From contig CANTAL010000141.1 of assembly GCA_947650365.1 (NCBI GenBank), forward strand, positions 310,001 through 374,000: a DNA stretch of 64,000 nt. Direction: 5' to 3'. Made by a program: the position numbers and the translations under genes. Shown in pieces: positions 19,295 to 32,745 of the stretch. The stretch is from Chamaelirium japonicum (lineage: Eukaryota; Streptophyta; Magnoliopsida; Liliales; Melanthiaceae). The stretch's first letter is position 1. Each line of letters opens with the position of its first letter. The notes below the pieces were generated by a model. The model saw only the letters and a list, made by a program, of their open reading frames with translations, was not told the DNA's origin and searched no databases.

Positions 19295-19936
19295 CTCGCT
19301 CAGGAGCTCGCTTAGCTCGTCCAGGAGCTCGAAACGCTCGCTCAGGAGCTCGCCTAGCTCGTCCAGGAGCTCGCCATGTTCACTTATGAGCCCGCCTAGC
19401 TGGCATAGGAGCTCGCCCAAGCTCATTTAGGAGCACGCCATGCTCACTCAGGAGCTCGCCTAGCTCGCTCAGGAGCTCGCCCAAGCTCGCCCAGGAGTTC
19501 GCCCAAGCTCGCTCAGAAGCTCGCCCAGAAGCTCGCCTAGACCCCTGTTTATCGAAGAGGTTGCTCCCACGAGGTCCAACTCTTGATAAATATGGGCGGA
19601 AGGACGGAGCAGTATTGGGCGAGCTGGCCTTTGCTTTTTCCCTGAGATTGCCAGGTGTCGAGAACCCACTGAAGCTACGTGGACGATTGCAGTCCATGGA
19701 AGCCAGTCAGAGTCGGTTTGAGACCTCCTAGACTTGAACATTCTGGAAGATCCCTATGGCGGCAACAGAATAGCAGCTGCTGTCCCCCACTACTGCGTCA
19801 GAAGAGCTAGACGACAAAGAATGTCAGGGGTCCAAGTTCCAAGAACTGTCAGAAACTATTGAAAGCTAGAACGTGGGGGCCTAGAAGGTGCCGGAAAGAG
19901 CCTCCACGCGTTGTAGCTCGATAGGTCGCCCATGTC

Positions 19937-19942
19937 TATAAA
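19937..19942 (+). promoter_or_regulatory. TATA box of the 3' LTR
   Basis: TATAAA identical to the 5' LTR copy. Transcription from here would begin about 170 bp before the satellite boundary and run into the R-oriented block at 20141. Confidence 0.6.
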
Positions 19943-20140
19943 TGCACACCCCCAGGCTCCAAAGTAGAGGTTCGAAATCCCTTTCCCTACCACTTTGGTA
20001 TACAACAGCTCTCCGTTGTGCTACCGTGACTGACTTGAGCGTCGGAGGGTCTGCGCTCCTAAGGGAGCCAGCCGTTCTCACGTTTCTTTTTTCTTGATCT
20101 TACAGGTGGCTTGCAAGGACCAGGAAAAATCCCCCAAACA

Positions 20141-20145
20141 GATCG
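20141..20145. repeat. Target-site duplication, right copy
   Basis: GATCG, the same as 6358-6362. It is followed by TACGAATGAATTAG, the rest of an R-oriented monomer. Confidence 0.97.
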
Positions 20146-20449
20146 TACGAATGAATTAGAATGGATCATACGAATGAATTAGAATGGATCGTGCGAATGA
20201 ATTAGAATGGATCGTACGAATGAATTAGAAGGGATCGTACGAAGGAATTAGAATGGATCGTACGAATGAATTAGAAAGGATACATTCGAATTCATTCGTA
20301 CGATCCATTCTAATTCCTTCGTACGATCCATATTCTAATTCATTCGCACGATCCATTCTAATTCATTCGCACGATCCATTCTAATTCATTCATACGATCC
20401 ATTCTTATTCATTCCCACAATCCATTCTAATTCATTCTAATTTATTCGT

Positions 20450-20473
20450 ATGTGAGTGGATCGTGTTTTTTCG
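20450..20473 (-). repeat. Non-monomer anchor motif, inverted copy
   Basis: ATGTGAGTGGAT followed by CGTGTTTTTTCG, the exact complement of 1144-1167. It also lies at an orientation switch. Confidence 0.9.
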
Positions 20474-23400
20474 TGCTAATAAATTAGAATGGATCGTACG
20501 AATGAATTAGAATGGATACATTCGTGCGAAAGAATTAGAATGGATCGTATGAATGAATTAGATTGGATCGTATAAATGAATTAGAATGGATCGTACGAAT
20601 GAATTAGAATGGATCGTGCTAATGAATTAGAATGGATCGTGCGAATGAATTAGAATGGATCATGCGAATGAATTAGAATGGATCGTACGAATGAATTAGA
20701 ATGGATCGTACGAATGAATTAGAATGGATCGTTCGAATGAATTAGAATAGATTGTGCGAATGAATTAGAATGGATCGTACGAATGAATTAGAAAGGATAC
20801 ATTCGTGCGAATGAATTAGAATGGATCGTATGAGTGTGAATGAATTAGAATGGATCGTGCGAATGAATTAGAATGGATCGTATTAATGAATTAGAATGGA
20901 TCGTGCGAATGAATTAGAATGGATCGTACGAATGAGTAAGAATGGATCGTGCGAATGAATTAGAATCGATCATATGAATGAATTAGAATGGATTGTATGA
21001 ATGAATTAGAATGGATCGTGCGAATAAATTAGAATGGATCGTATGAATGAATTAGAATAGATTGTGCGAATGAATTAGAATGGATCGTACGAATGAATTA
21101 GAATGGATACATTCGTGCGAATGAATTTGAATGGATCGTATGAATGAATTAGAATCGATCATACGAATGAATTAGAATGGATCATGCGAATGAATTAGAA
21201 TGGATCTTACGAATGAATTAGAATGGATCGTACGAATGAAATAGAATGGATTGTACGAATGAGATAGAATGGATCGTACGAATGAATTAGAATGGATACA
21301 TTCATGCGAATGAATTAGAATGGATCATACGAATGAATTAGAATGGATTCATTCGTGCGAATGAATTAGAATAGATCGTACGAATGAGTAAGAATGGATC
21401 GTACGAATGAATTAGAATGGATTGAATTAGAGTGAATCGTACGAATGAATTAGAATGGATCGTACGAATGCATTAGAATGGATCGTACGAATGAATTAGA
21501 TTGGATTGAACTAGAATGAATCGTACGAATGAATTAGAATGAATCATACCGTACGAATGAATTAGAATGGATCATACGAAGGAATTAGAATGGATCGTAC
21601 GAATGAATTAGAATGGATCGTACAAAGGAATTAGAATGGATCGTACGAAGGAATTAGAATGGATAGTACGAATGAATTAGAATGGATACCTTCGTGCAAA
21701 TGAATTAGAATGGATCGTACGAATGAGTAAGAATGGATCGTACGAATGAAATAGAATGGATCGTATGAATGAATTAGAATGGATCGTGCGAATGAATTAG
21801 AATGGATCGTACGAATGAATTAGAATAGATTGTGCGAATGAATTAGAATGGATCGTACGAATGAATTAGAATGGATCCATTCGAATCCATTCTAATTCAT
21901 TCGTACGTTCCATTCGTATCCATTCTAATTCATTCGTACGTTCCATTCTAATTCATTCGTAAGATCCATTCTAATTCATTCATACGAACTATTCTAATTC
22001 ATTCATACAATCTATTCTAATTCCTTCGTACGATCCATTCTAATTCATTCGTACGATCCATTATAATTCATTCGTACGATCCATTCTAATTCATTCGTAC
22101 AATCCATTCTAATTCATTCGCACGATCCATTCGCATTCACTCAAACGATCCATTCTAATTCATTCATATGATCCATTCTAATTCATTCTTACTCATTCGT
22201 ACGATCCACGATCCATTCTAATTCATTCATATGATCCATTCTAATTTATTCGCACGGATAAATGAATTAGAATAGATCGTATGAATGAATTAGATTGGAT
22301 CGTATTAATGAATTAGAATGGATCGTGCGAATGAATTAGAATGGATCGTACGAATGAATTAGAATGGATTGAATTAGAATGAATCGTACGAATGAATTAG
22401 AATGAATCATACCGTACGAATGAATTAGAATGGATCATACGAAGGAATTAGAATGGATCGTACGAATGAATTAGAATGGATCGTACGAATGAATTAGAAT
22501 GGATCATACGAAGGAATTAGAATGGATCGTACGAAGGAATTAGAATGGATAGTACGAATGAATTAGAATAGATACCTTCGTGCAAATGAATTAGAATGGA
22601 TCGTACGAATGAGTAAGAATGGATCGTACGAATGAAATGGAATGGATCGTATGAATGAATTAGAATGGATCGTGCGAATGAATTAGAATGGATCGTACGA
22701 ATGAATTAGAATAGATTGTGCGAATGAATTAGAATGGATCGTACGAATGAATTAGAATGGATCGTACGAATGAATTAGAATGGATCGTGCGAATGAATTA
22801 GAATGGATCGTACGAATGAAGTAGAATGGATTCGCACGAATGTATTCATTCTAATTCATTCGTACGATCCATTCTAATTCATTCGTATAATCCATTCTAA
22901 TTCATTCGCATGATCCATTCGCATTCAGTCAAACGATCCATTCTAATTCATTCATATGATCCATTCTAATTCATTCGCACGAATGTATCCATTCTAATTC
23001 ATTCGTACGATCTATTCCAATTCATTTGTATGAATGTATCCACTCTAATTCATTCATACGATCCATTCTAATTCATTCGTACGAATGTATCCATTGCAAT
23101 TCATTCGTACGATCCATTCTAATTCATTCGCACAATCTTTTCTAATTCATTAGTACGATCCATTCTAATTCATTCGTACGATCCATTCTAATTCATTAGA
23201 ACGATCCAAATTCATTTATCCGTACGATCTATTCTATTTCATTCGTACGATCCATTCTTATCGAACGATCCATTCTAATTGATTCGCACGATCCATTCTC
23301 CATTCTAATTCCTTCGTACGATCCATTCTAATTCTTTCGTATCCATTCTAATTCACTCATACGATCCATTCTAATTCATTCATACGATCCATTCTAATTC

Positions 23401-26400
23401 ATTCGCATGAATGTATCCATTCTAATTCATTCGTACGATCCATTCTAATTCATTTGCACAATCTATTCTAATTCATTCATACGATCCATCCTAATTCATT
23501 CGCACGAATGTATCCATTCTAATTCATTCGTACAATCCATTTTATTTTATTCGTACGATCCATTCTTACTCATTCGTACGATCCATTCGTATCCATTCTA
23601 ATTCATTCGTACGTTCCATTCTAATTCATTCGTAAGATCCATTCTAATTCATTCATACAATCTATTCTAATTCATTCATACAATCCATTCTAATTCCTTC
23701 GTACGATCCATTTTAATTCATTCGTACGATCCATTCTAATTCATTCGTACGATCCATTCTAATTCATTCGTACAATCCATTCTAATTCATTCGCACGATC
23801 CATTCGCATTCACTCAAACGATCCATTCTAATTCATTCATATGATCCATTCTAATTCATTCTTACTCATTCGTACGATCCACGATCCATTCTAATTCATT
23901 CATATGATCCATTCTAATTCATTCGCACGGATAAATGAATTAGAATAGATCGTATGAATGAATTAGATTGGATCGTATTAATGAATTAGAATGGATCGTG
24001 CGAATGAATTAGAATGGATCGTACGAATGAATTAGAATGGATTGAATTAGAATGAATCGTACGAATGAATTAGAATGAATCATACCGTACGAATGAATTA
24101 GAATGGATCATACGAAGGAATTAGAATGGATCGTACGAATGAATTAGAATGGATCGTACGAATGAATTAGAATGGATCGTATGAAGGAATTAGAATGGAT
24201 CGTACGAAAGAATTAGAATGGATAGTACGAATGAATTAGAATGGATACCTTCGTGCAAATGAATTAGAATGGATCGTACGAATGAGTGAGAATGGATCGT
24301 ACGAATGAAATAGAATGGATCGAATGAATGAATTAGAATGGATCGTGCGAATGAATTAGAATGGATCGTACGAATGAATTCGAATAGATTGTGCGAATGA
24401 ATTAGAATAGATCGTACGAATGAATTAGAATGGATCGTACGAATGAATTAGAATGGATCATGCGAATAAATTAGAATGGATCGTACGAATGAAATAGAAC
24501 GGATTCGCACGAATGTATCCATTCTAATTCATTCGTACGATCCATTCTAATTCATTCGTACAATCCATTCTAATTCATTCGCACGATCCATTCGCATTCA
24601 CTCAAACGATCCATTCTAATTCATTCATATGATCCATTCTAATTCATTCGCACGAATGTATCCATTCTAATTCATTCGTACGATCCATTCTAATTCATTT
24701 GTACAAATGTATCCACTCTAATTCATTCATACGATCCATTCTAATTTATTCGCACGAATGTATCCATTCTAATTCATTCGTACGATCCATTCTAATTCAT
24801 TCGCACAATCTATTCTAATTCATTCGTACGATCAATTCTAATTCATTAGCATGATCCATTCTAATTCATTCGTACGATCTATTCTATGTCATTCGTACAA
24901 TCCATTCTTACTCAATCGTATGATCCATTCTAATCCATTCGCACAATCTATTCTAATTCATTCGTACGATCCATTCTATTTCATTCGTACGATCCATTCT
25001 AATTCATACGATCCATTCTATTTCATTCATACGATCCATTTTAATTCATTCGCACGATCCATTCTAATTCATTCATACGATCCATTCTAATTCATTCGTA
25101 CGATCCATTCTAATTTCTTCGTCTGATCTATTCTAATTCCTTTGTACGATCCATTCTAATTCCTTCGTACGATCCATTCAAATTCATTCGCACGAATCTA
25201 TCCATTCTAATTCATTCGTACGATCCATTCTAATTCATTTGCACGATCCATTCTAATTCATTAATACGATCCAATCTAATTCATTCATACGATCTATTCT
25301 AATTTATTCACAGGAATATATCCTTTCTAATTCATTCGTACGATCCATTCTAATTCATTCGCACAATCTATTCTAATTCATTAGTACGATCCATTCTAAT
25401 TCATTCGTACGATCCATTCTAATTCATTAGCACAATCCAAATTCATTTATCCGTACGATCTATTCTATTTCATTCGTACGATCCATTCTTATCGCACGAT
25501 CCATTCTAATTCATTCGCACGATCCATTCTCCATTCTAATTCCTTCGTACGATCCATACTAATTCCTTCGTATCCATTCTAATTCACTCATACGATTCAT
25601 TCTAATTCATTCATACGATCCATTCTAATTCATTCGCATGAATGTATCCATTATAATTCATTCGTACGATCCATTCTAATTCATTCGCACAATCTATTCT
25701 AATTCATTCATACGATCCATCCTAATTCATTCGCACGAATGTATCCATTCTAATTCATTCGTACAATCCATTCTATTTCATTCGTACGATCCATTCTTAC
25801 TCATTCATACGATCCATTCGTATCCATTCTAATTCATTCGTACGATCTTATCTAATTCATTCGTACGATCCATTCTAATTCATTAATACGATCCAATCTA
25901 ATTCATTCATACGATCCATTATAATTCATTCGTACGATCCATTCTAATTCATTCGCACGATCCATTCTAATTCATTCATACGATCCATTCTAATTCATTC
26001 GTACGATATATTCTAATTCATTCGCACGATCCATTCTAATTCATTCGCACGAATGTATCCATTCTAATTCATTCGTATGATCCGTTCTAATTCATTCACA
26101 CGATCCATTCTAATTTATTCATACAATCCATTCTATTTCTTTTGCACGAATGTATCCATTCTAATTCATTCGTACGATCCATTCTATTTCATTCGCAGGA
26201 TCCATTCTAATTCATTCGTACAATCCATTCTAATTCATTCGCACGATCTATTCGAATTCATTCGCACGAATGTATCCACTCTAATTCATTCATACGATCC
26301 ATTTTAATTCCTTCGTACGATCCATTCTAATTCATTCGCACGATCCATTCTATTTCATTCATATAATCCATTCTAATTCATTCGCACGATCCATTCTAAT

Positions 26401-29400
26401 TCATTCATACGATCCACTCTAATTCATTCGTATGATCCATTCTAATTCATTCGTTCGATCCATTCTAATTTATTCGCACGATCCATTCTAATTCATTCAT
26501 ACGATCCATTCTTACTCATTCGTACGATCCATTCTAATTCATTTGCACGAATGTATCCATTCTAATTCATTCGTAATTGTATGAATGAATTAGAATGGAT
26601 CATACGAATGAATTAGAGTTGATACATTCGTGCGAATGAATTAGAATGGATCGTACGAATGAATTAGATTGGATCGTATGAATGAATTATAATGGATCAT
26701 GCGAATGAATTAGAATAGATCATACGAATGAATTAGAATGGATCGTACGAATGAATTAGAATGGATACATTCGTGCAAAAGAATTAGAATGGATTGTATG
26801 AATGAATTAGAATGGATCGTGCGAATGAATTAGAATGGATACATTCGTGCGAATGAAATAGAATGGATCGTATGAATGAATTAGATTGGATCGTATGAAT
26901 GAATTAGAATGGATCGTGCGAATGAATTAGAATGGATCATACGAATGAATTAGAATCGATCGTTTGAATGAATTAGAATGGATCGTACTTATGAATTAGA
27001 ATGTGTCATACGAATAAAATAGAATGGATCATACGAAGGAATTAGAAAGGATCGTACAAACGAATAAGAATGGATCGTATGAATGAAATAGAATAGATCG
27101 TACGAATGAATTAGAAAGGATCGTATGAATGAATTAGAGTGGATCGTATGAATGAATTAGAATGGATTGTACGAATAAAATAGAATAGATCGTACGAATG
27201 AATTAGAATGGATCGTGCGAATGAATTAGAATGGGTCGTACGAATGAATTAGAATGGATACACGATCCAGATCCATTCTAATTCATTCGCACAATCTATT
27301 CTAATTCATTCGTAGGATCCATTCTAATTCATTACTACGATCCATTCTAATTCATTCATACGATTCATTCTAATTCATTCGTACGATCCATTCTAATTCA
27401 TTCGCACGATCCATTCTAAGTCATTCATACGATCCATTCTAATTCATTCGTATGTATCCATTCTAATTCATTCATACGATCTATTCTAATTCTACGATCC
27501 ATTCTTACTCATTCGTATTATCCATTTTAATTCATTCACACGAATGTATCCATTCTAATTCATTCATACAATCTATTCTAATTCATTCGTACGATCCATT
27601 CTAATTCATTCGTACAATCCATTCTATTTCATTCGTACGATCCATTCTTACTCATTCGTATGATCCATTCTAATTCATTCGCACGAATGTATCCATTCTA
27701 ATTCATTCGCACGAATGTATCCATTCTAATTTATTCGCACGATACATTCGTGTGAATGATTTAGAATGGATCGTGTGAATTCTAATTGATCGTACGAATG
27801 AATTAGAATGGATCATACGAAGGATTTAGAATGGATCGTACGAATGAATTAGAATGGATACATTCGTGCGAATGAATTAGAATGAATCATACGAAGGAAT
27901 TAGAATGGATCGTACGAATGAATTAGAATGGATCGTACGAATGAATTAGAATGTATACATTCGTGCGAATGAATTAGAATGGATCATACGAAGGAATTAG
28001 AATGGATCGTACGAATGAATTAGAATGGATCGTACGAATGAATTAGAATGGATCGTACGAATGAATTAGAATGGATCGTACGAAGGAATTAGAATGGATA
28101 CATTCAGGCGAATGAATTAGAATGGATCGTATGAATTCATTCTAATTCATTCTCACGATCCATTCTAATTCATTCACACTCATACGATCCATTCTAATTC
28201 ATTCGCACGAATGTATCCTTTCTAATTCATTTGTACGATCCATTCTAATTCATTCGCACAATCTATTCTAATTCATTTGAACGATCCATTCAAAGTCATT
28301 CGTACGATCCATTCTAATTCATTCGTACGATCCATTCTAATTTATTCGCACGATCCATTCTAAATCATTAATACGATCCAATCTAATTCATTCATACGAT
28401 CCATTCTAATTCATTCGTACGATCCATTCTAATTCATTCGCACGATCTATTCTAATTCATTCGCACGATCCATTCTAATTCATTTGTACGAATGTAGCCA
28501 CTCTAATTCATTCATACGATCCATTCTAATTCATTCGCACGAATGTATCCATTCCAATTCATTCATACGATCCATTCTATTTCATTCGTACGATCCATTC
28601 TAATTCATTCGATCCATTCTAATTCATTCGTACAATCCATTCTAATTCATTCGCACGATCCATTCGCATTCACTCAAACGATCCATTCTAATTCATTCAT
28701 ATGATCCATTCTAATTCATTCGCACGAATGTATCCATTCTAATTCATTCATACGATCCATTCTAATTCATTCGTACGATCCATTCTAATTCATTCGCACA
28801 ATCTATTCTAATTCATTCGTACGATCAATTCTAATTCATTAGCATGATCCATTCTAATTCCTTCGTACGATCCATTCTAATTCCTTCGTACGATTCATTC
28901 TAATTCATTCGTACGATGCATTCTACTTCATTCATATGATCCATTCTAATTCATTCGTATTAATGAATTTGAATGGATCGTATGAATGAATTAGATTGGA
29001 TCGTATGAATGAATTAGAATGGATCGTACGAATGAAATAGAATGGATTGTATGAATGAATTAGAATGGATCGTACGTATGAATTAGAATGGATCGTGCAA
29101 ATGAATTAGAATGGATCGTATGAATGAATTAGAGTAGATACATTCGTACGAAGGAAATAGAATGGATCGTATGAATGAATTAGAATGGATCGTACGAATG
29201 AATTAGAATGGATCGTATGAATGAATTAGAATGGATCGTGCGAATGAATTAGAATGGATCGAACGAATGAATTAGAATGGATACATTCGAGCAAAAGAAT
29301 TAGAATGGATTGTATGAATGAATTAGAATGGATCGTGCCAATGAATTAGAATGGATCGTACGAATGAATTAGAATGGATACATTCGTGCGAATGAATTAG

Positions 29401-32400
29401 AATGGATCATACGAATGAATTAGAGTTGATACATTCGTGTGAATGAATTAAAATGGATAATACGAATGAGTAAGAATGGATCGTAGAATTAGAATGGATC
29501 GTATGAATGAATTAGAATGGATCGTACGAATGAATTAGAATGGATACATTCGTACGAATGAATTAGAATGGATCGTACGAATGAGTAAGAATGGATCGTA
29601 CGAATGAAATAGAATGGATCGTACAGATGAATTAGAATAGATCGTGCGAATGAATTAGAATGGATCGTACGAATGAGTAAGATTGGATCGTATGAATGAA
29701 TTAGAATGGATCGTGCGAATAAATTAGAATGGATCGAACGAATGAATTAGAATGGATCATACGAATGAATTAGAATGGATCGTATGAATGAATTAGAATG
29801 GATCGTGCGAATGAATTAGAATGGATTATATGAATGAAATAGAATTGATTGTACGAATGAATTAGAATGGATCGTACGAATGAAATAGAATGGATCGTAC
29901 GAATAAATTAGAATGGATACATTCGTGCAAAAGAAATTGAATGGATTATATGAATGAATTAGAATGGATCGTGTGAATGAATTAGAATGGATCATACGAA
30001 TGAATTAGAATGGATACATTCGTGCGAATGAATTAGAATGGATCGTGCGAATAAATTAGAACGGATACATTCATGCGAATGAATTAGAATGGATCGTGCG
30101 AATGAATTAGAATGGATCGTACGAATGAATTAGAATGGATCGTATGAATGAATTAGAATGGATCGTGCGAATGAATTAGAATGGATCGTGCGAATGAATT
30201 AGAATGGATCGTATGAATGAATTAGATTGGATCGTATTAATGAATTAGAATGGATCGTACGAATGAATTAGAATAGATCGTACGAATGAATTAGAATGGA
30301 TACGAATGGATCGTACGAATGAGTAAGAATGGATCGTACGAATGAAATAGAATGGATTGTACGAATGAATTAGAATGGATACATTCGTGCGAATGAATTA
30401 GGATGGATCGTATGAATGAATTAGAATAGATTGTGCGAATGAATTAGAATGGATCGTACGAATAAATTAGAATGGATACATTCATGCGAATGAATTAGAA
30501 TGGATCGTATGAATGAATTAGAATGGATCGTATGAGTGAATTAGAATGGATATGAAGGAATTAGAATGGATCGTACGAAGGAATTAGAATGGAGAATGGA
30601 TCGTGCGAATGAATTAGAATGGATCGTGCGATAAGAATGGATCGTACTAATGAAATAGAATAGATCATACGGATAAATGAATTTGGATCGTGCTAATGAA
30701 TTAGAATGGATCGTACGAATGAATTAGAATGGATCGTACTAATGAATTAGAATAGATTATGCGAATGAATTAGAATGGATGGTACGAATGAATTAGATTG
30801 GATCGTATTAATAAATTAGAATGGATCGTGCGAATGAATTAGAATGGATCGTACGAATGAATTAGAATGGATAGATTCGTGCGAATCAATTTGAATGGAT
30901 CGTACGAAGGAATTAGAATGGATCGTACGAAGGAATTAGAATAGATCATACGAAGAAATTAGAATGGATCGTACGAACGAATTAGAATGGATCGTATGAA
31001 TGAATTAGAATGGATCGTGCGAATGAATTAAAATGGATCGTATGAATGAAATAGAATGGATCGTATGAAGTAGAATGGATCGTACGAATGAAATAGAATG
31101 GATCGTACGAATGAATTACAACAGATTGTGCGAATGGGTTAGAATGGATCATACGATTGAGTAAGAATGGATTGTACGAATGAAATAGAATAGATCGTAC
31201 GAATGAATTAGAATGGATCATGCTAATGAATTAGAATTGATCGTACGAATGAATTAGAATAGATTATGCGAATGAATTAGAATGGTCGTACGAATGAATT
31301 GGAATGGATACATTCGTGCGAATGAATTAGAATGGATCGTATGAATGAATTAGAGTGGATACATTCGTACAAATGAATTAGAATGGATCGTACAAATGAA
31401 TTAGAATGGATATATTCGTGCGAATGAATTAGAATGGATCGTTTGAGTGAATGCGAATGGATCGTGCGAATGAATTAGAATGGATTGTACGAATGAATTA
31501 GAATGGATCGTACGAATGAATTAGAATGGATACATTCGTGCGAATCCATTCTATTTCATTCGTACTATCCATTCTAATTCATTCGCACGATCCATTCTAA
31601 TTCATTCATACGATCCATTCTAATTCATTCGTACGATCCATTCTAATTCATTCGTACGATCCATTCTAATTCATTCGCACAATCTATTCTAATTCATTCG
31701 CACGATCTATTCTAATTCATTCGTATGATCCATTCTTACTCATTCGTACGATCCATTCTAATTCATTTGCACGAAGGTATCCATTCTAATTCATTCGTAC
31801 TATCCATTCTAATGCCTTCGTACGATCCATTCTAATTCCTTCGTACGATCCATTCTAATTCATTCGTACGATCCATTCTAATTCATTCGTACGATCCATT
31901 CTAATTCCTTCGTATGATCCATTCTAATTCATTCGTACAGTATGATTCATTCTAATTCATTCGTACGATTCATTCTAATTCAATCCATTCTAATTCATTC
32001 GTACGATCCGTTCTAATTCATTCGTACGATCCATTCTAATTCATTCGTACGATCCATTCTAATTCATTTGTACGAATGTATCCACTCTAATTCATTCATA
32101 CGATCCATTCTAATTCATTCGCACGAATGTATCCATTCCAATTCATTCGTACGATCCATTCTAATTCATTCGCACAATCTATTCTAATTCATTCGTACGA
32201 TCCATTCTAATTCATTCATACGATCCACTCTAATTCATTCGTACGATCCATTCTAATTCATTCGTACAATCCATTCTAATTCATTCGCACGATCCATTCG
32301 CATTCACTCAAACGATCCATTCTAATTCATTCATATGATCCATTCTAATTCATTCGTACAATCCATTCTATTTTATTCGTACGATCCATTCTTACTCATT

Positions 32401-32717
32401 CGTACGATCCATTCGTATCCATTCTAATTCAATCGTACGATCTATTCTACTTCATTCGTACGATCCATTCTAATTCATTAATATGATCCAATCTAATTCA
32501 TTCATACGATCCATTCTAATTCATTCGTACGATCCATTCTAATTCATTCGCACGGTCCATTCTAATTCATTCGCACGATCCATTCTAATTCATTCATACG
32601 ATCCATTCTAATTCATTCGTACGATCCATTCTAATTCATTCACACGATCCATTCTAATTCATTCGCACGAATGTATCCATTCTAATTCATTCATATGATC
32701 CATTCTAATTCATTCAC

Positions 32718-32745
32718 ACGATCCATTCTAATTAGAATGGATCGT
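32718..32745. repeat. 28-bp perfect palindrome at an orientation switch
   Basis: The core CCATTCTAATTAGAATGG is extended symmetrically by GAT/ATC, C/G and A/T on the two sides. An F monomer meets its own complement here with no spacer. The equivalent site in copy B (51885-51912) has one mismatch. Confidence 0.9.

Larger units (their letters stand above)
6363..20140 (+). mobile_element. Ty3/gypsy Tat-type LTR retrotransposon, nested in satellite
   Basis: A complete element of 13,778 bp. In order it has a 5' LTR, a primer-binding site, the gag-protease-RT-RNase H-integrase frame (7770-13730), 78-bp tandem repeats, an antisense gene (14648-17730, minus), 145-bp tandem repeats, a polypurine tract and a 3' LTR. 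Assignment to Tat rests on a second RNase H between the first one and integrase, no chromodomain, large size, and the antisense ORF. All plus-strand coding lies in one frame, interrupted by TGA at 8883 and TAG at 10269. The LTRs differ at two of 1319 positions. If substitutions run at the commonly used grass rate of 1.3e-8 per site per year, insertion was about 60,000 years ago. The nonsense codon in gag suggests this copy is not autonomous. Confidence 0.96.
18822..20140 (+). repeat. 3' LTR
   Basis: 1319 bp, identical in length to the 5' LTR at an offset of 12,459. There are two differences: A19137 (G in the 5' LTR) and T19912 (C in the 5' LTR). It carries the same 76-bp repeats (starting at 18948) and the same TATA box (19937-19942), which could fire outward into the satellite. 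It ends CCCCCAAACA directly against the GATCG duplication. Confidence 0.97.
20141..21662 (-). repeat. Right arm of the large inverted repeat
   Basis: Reverse complement of about 1-1476 with a net 46-bp (two-monomer) length difference in the outer part. The arm ends at or within about 20 bp of the retrotransposon insertion point: continuing across the empty site, left and right sequences stop matching after one partial monomer. Confidence 0.82.
20141..24503. repeat. 23-bp satellite array, proximal right part
   Basis: Same monomer family as the left array. The orientation blocks are R to about 20292, F to 20455, R to 21884, F to 22256, R to 22830, F to 23930, R to 24503. The segments 22256-23600 and 23930-24750 are near copies of each other: an R block beginning GGATAAATGAATTAGAATAG, then the TTCGCACGAATG switch at 22831 and 24504. 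No gene is visible. Confidence 0.97.

Noticed and set aside
26077..26307. 76-codon frame repeated at 46594 and 60495
   Set aside because: Its conservation follows the copied satellite blocks. The peptide is the same monomer translation, so this is not evidence for a gene.
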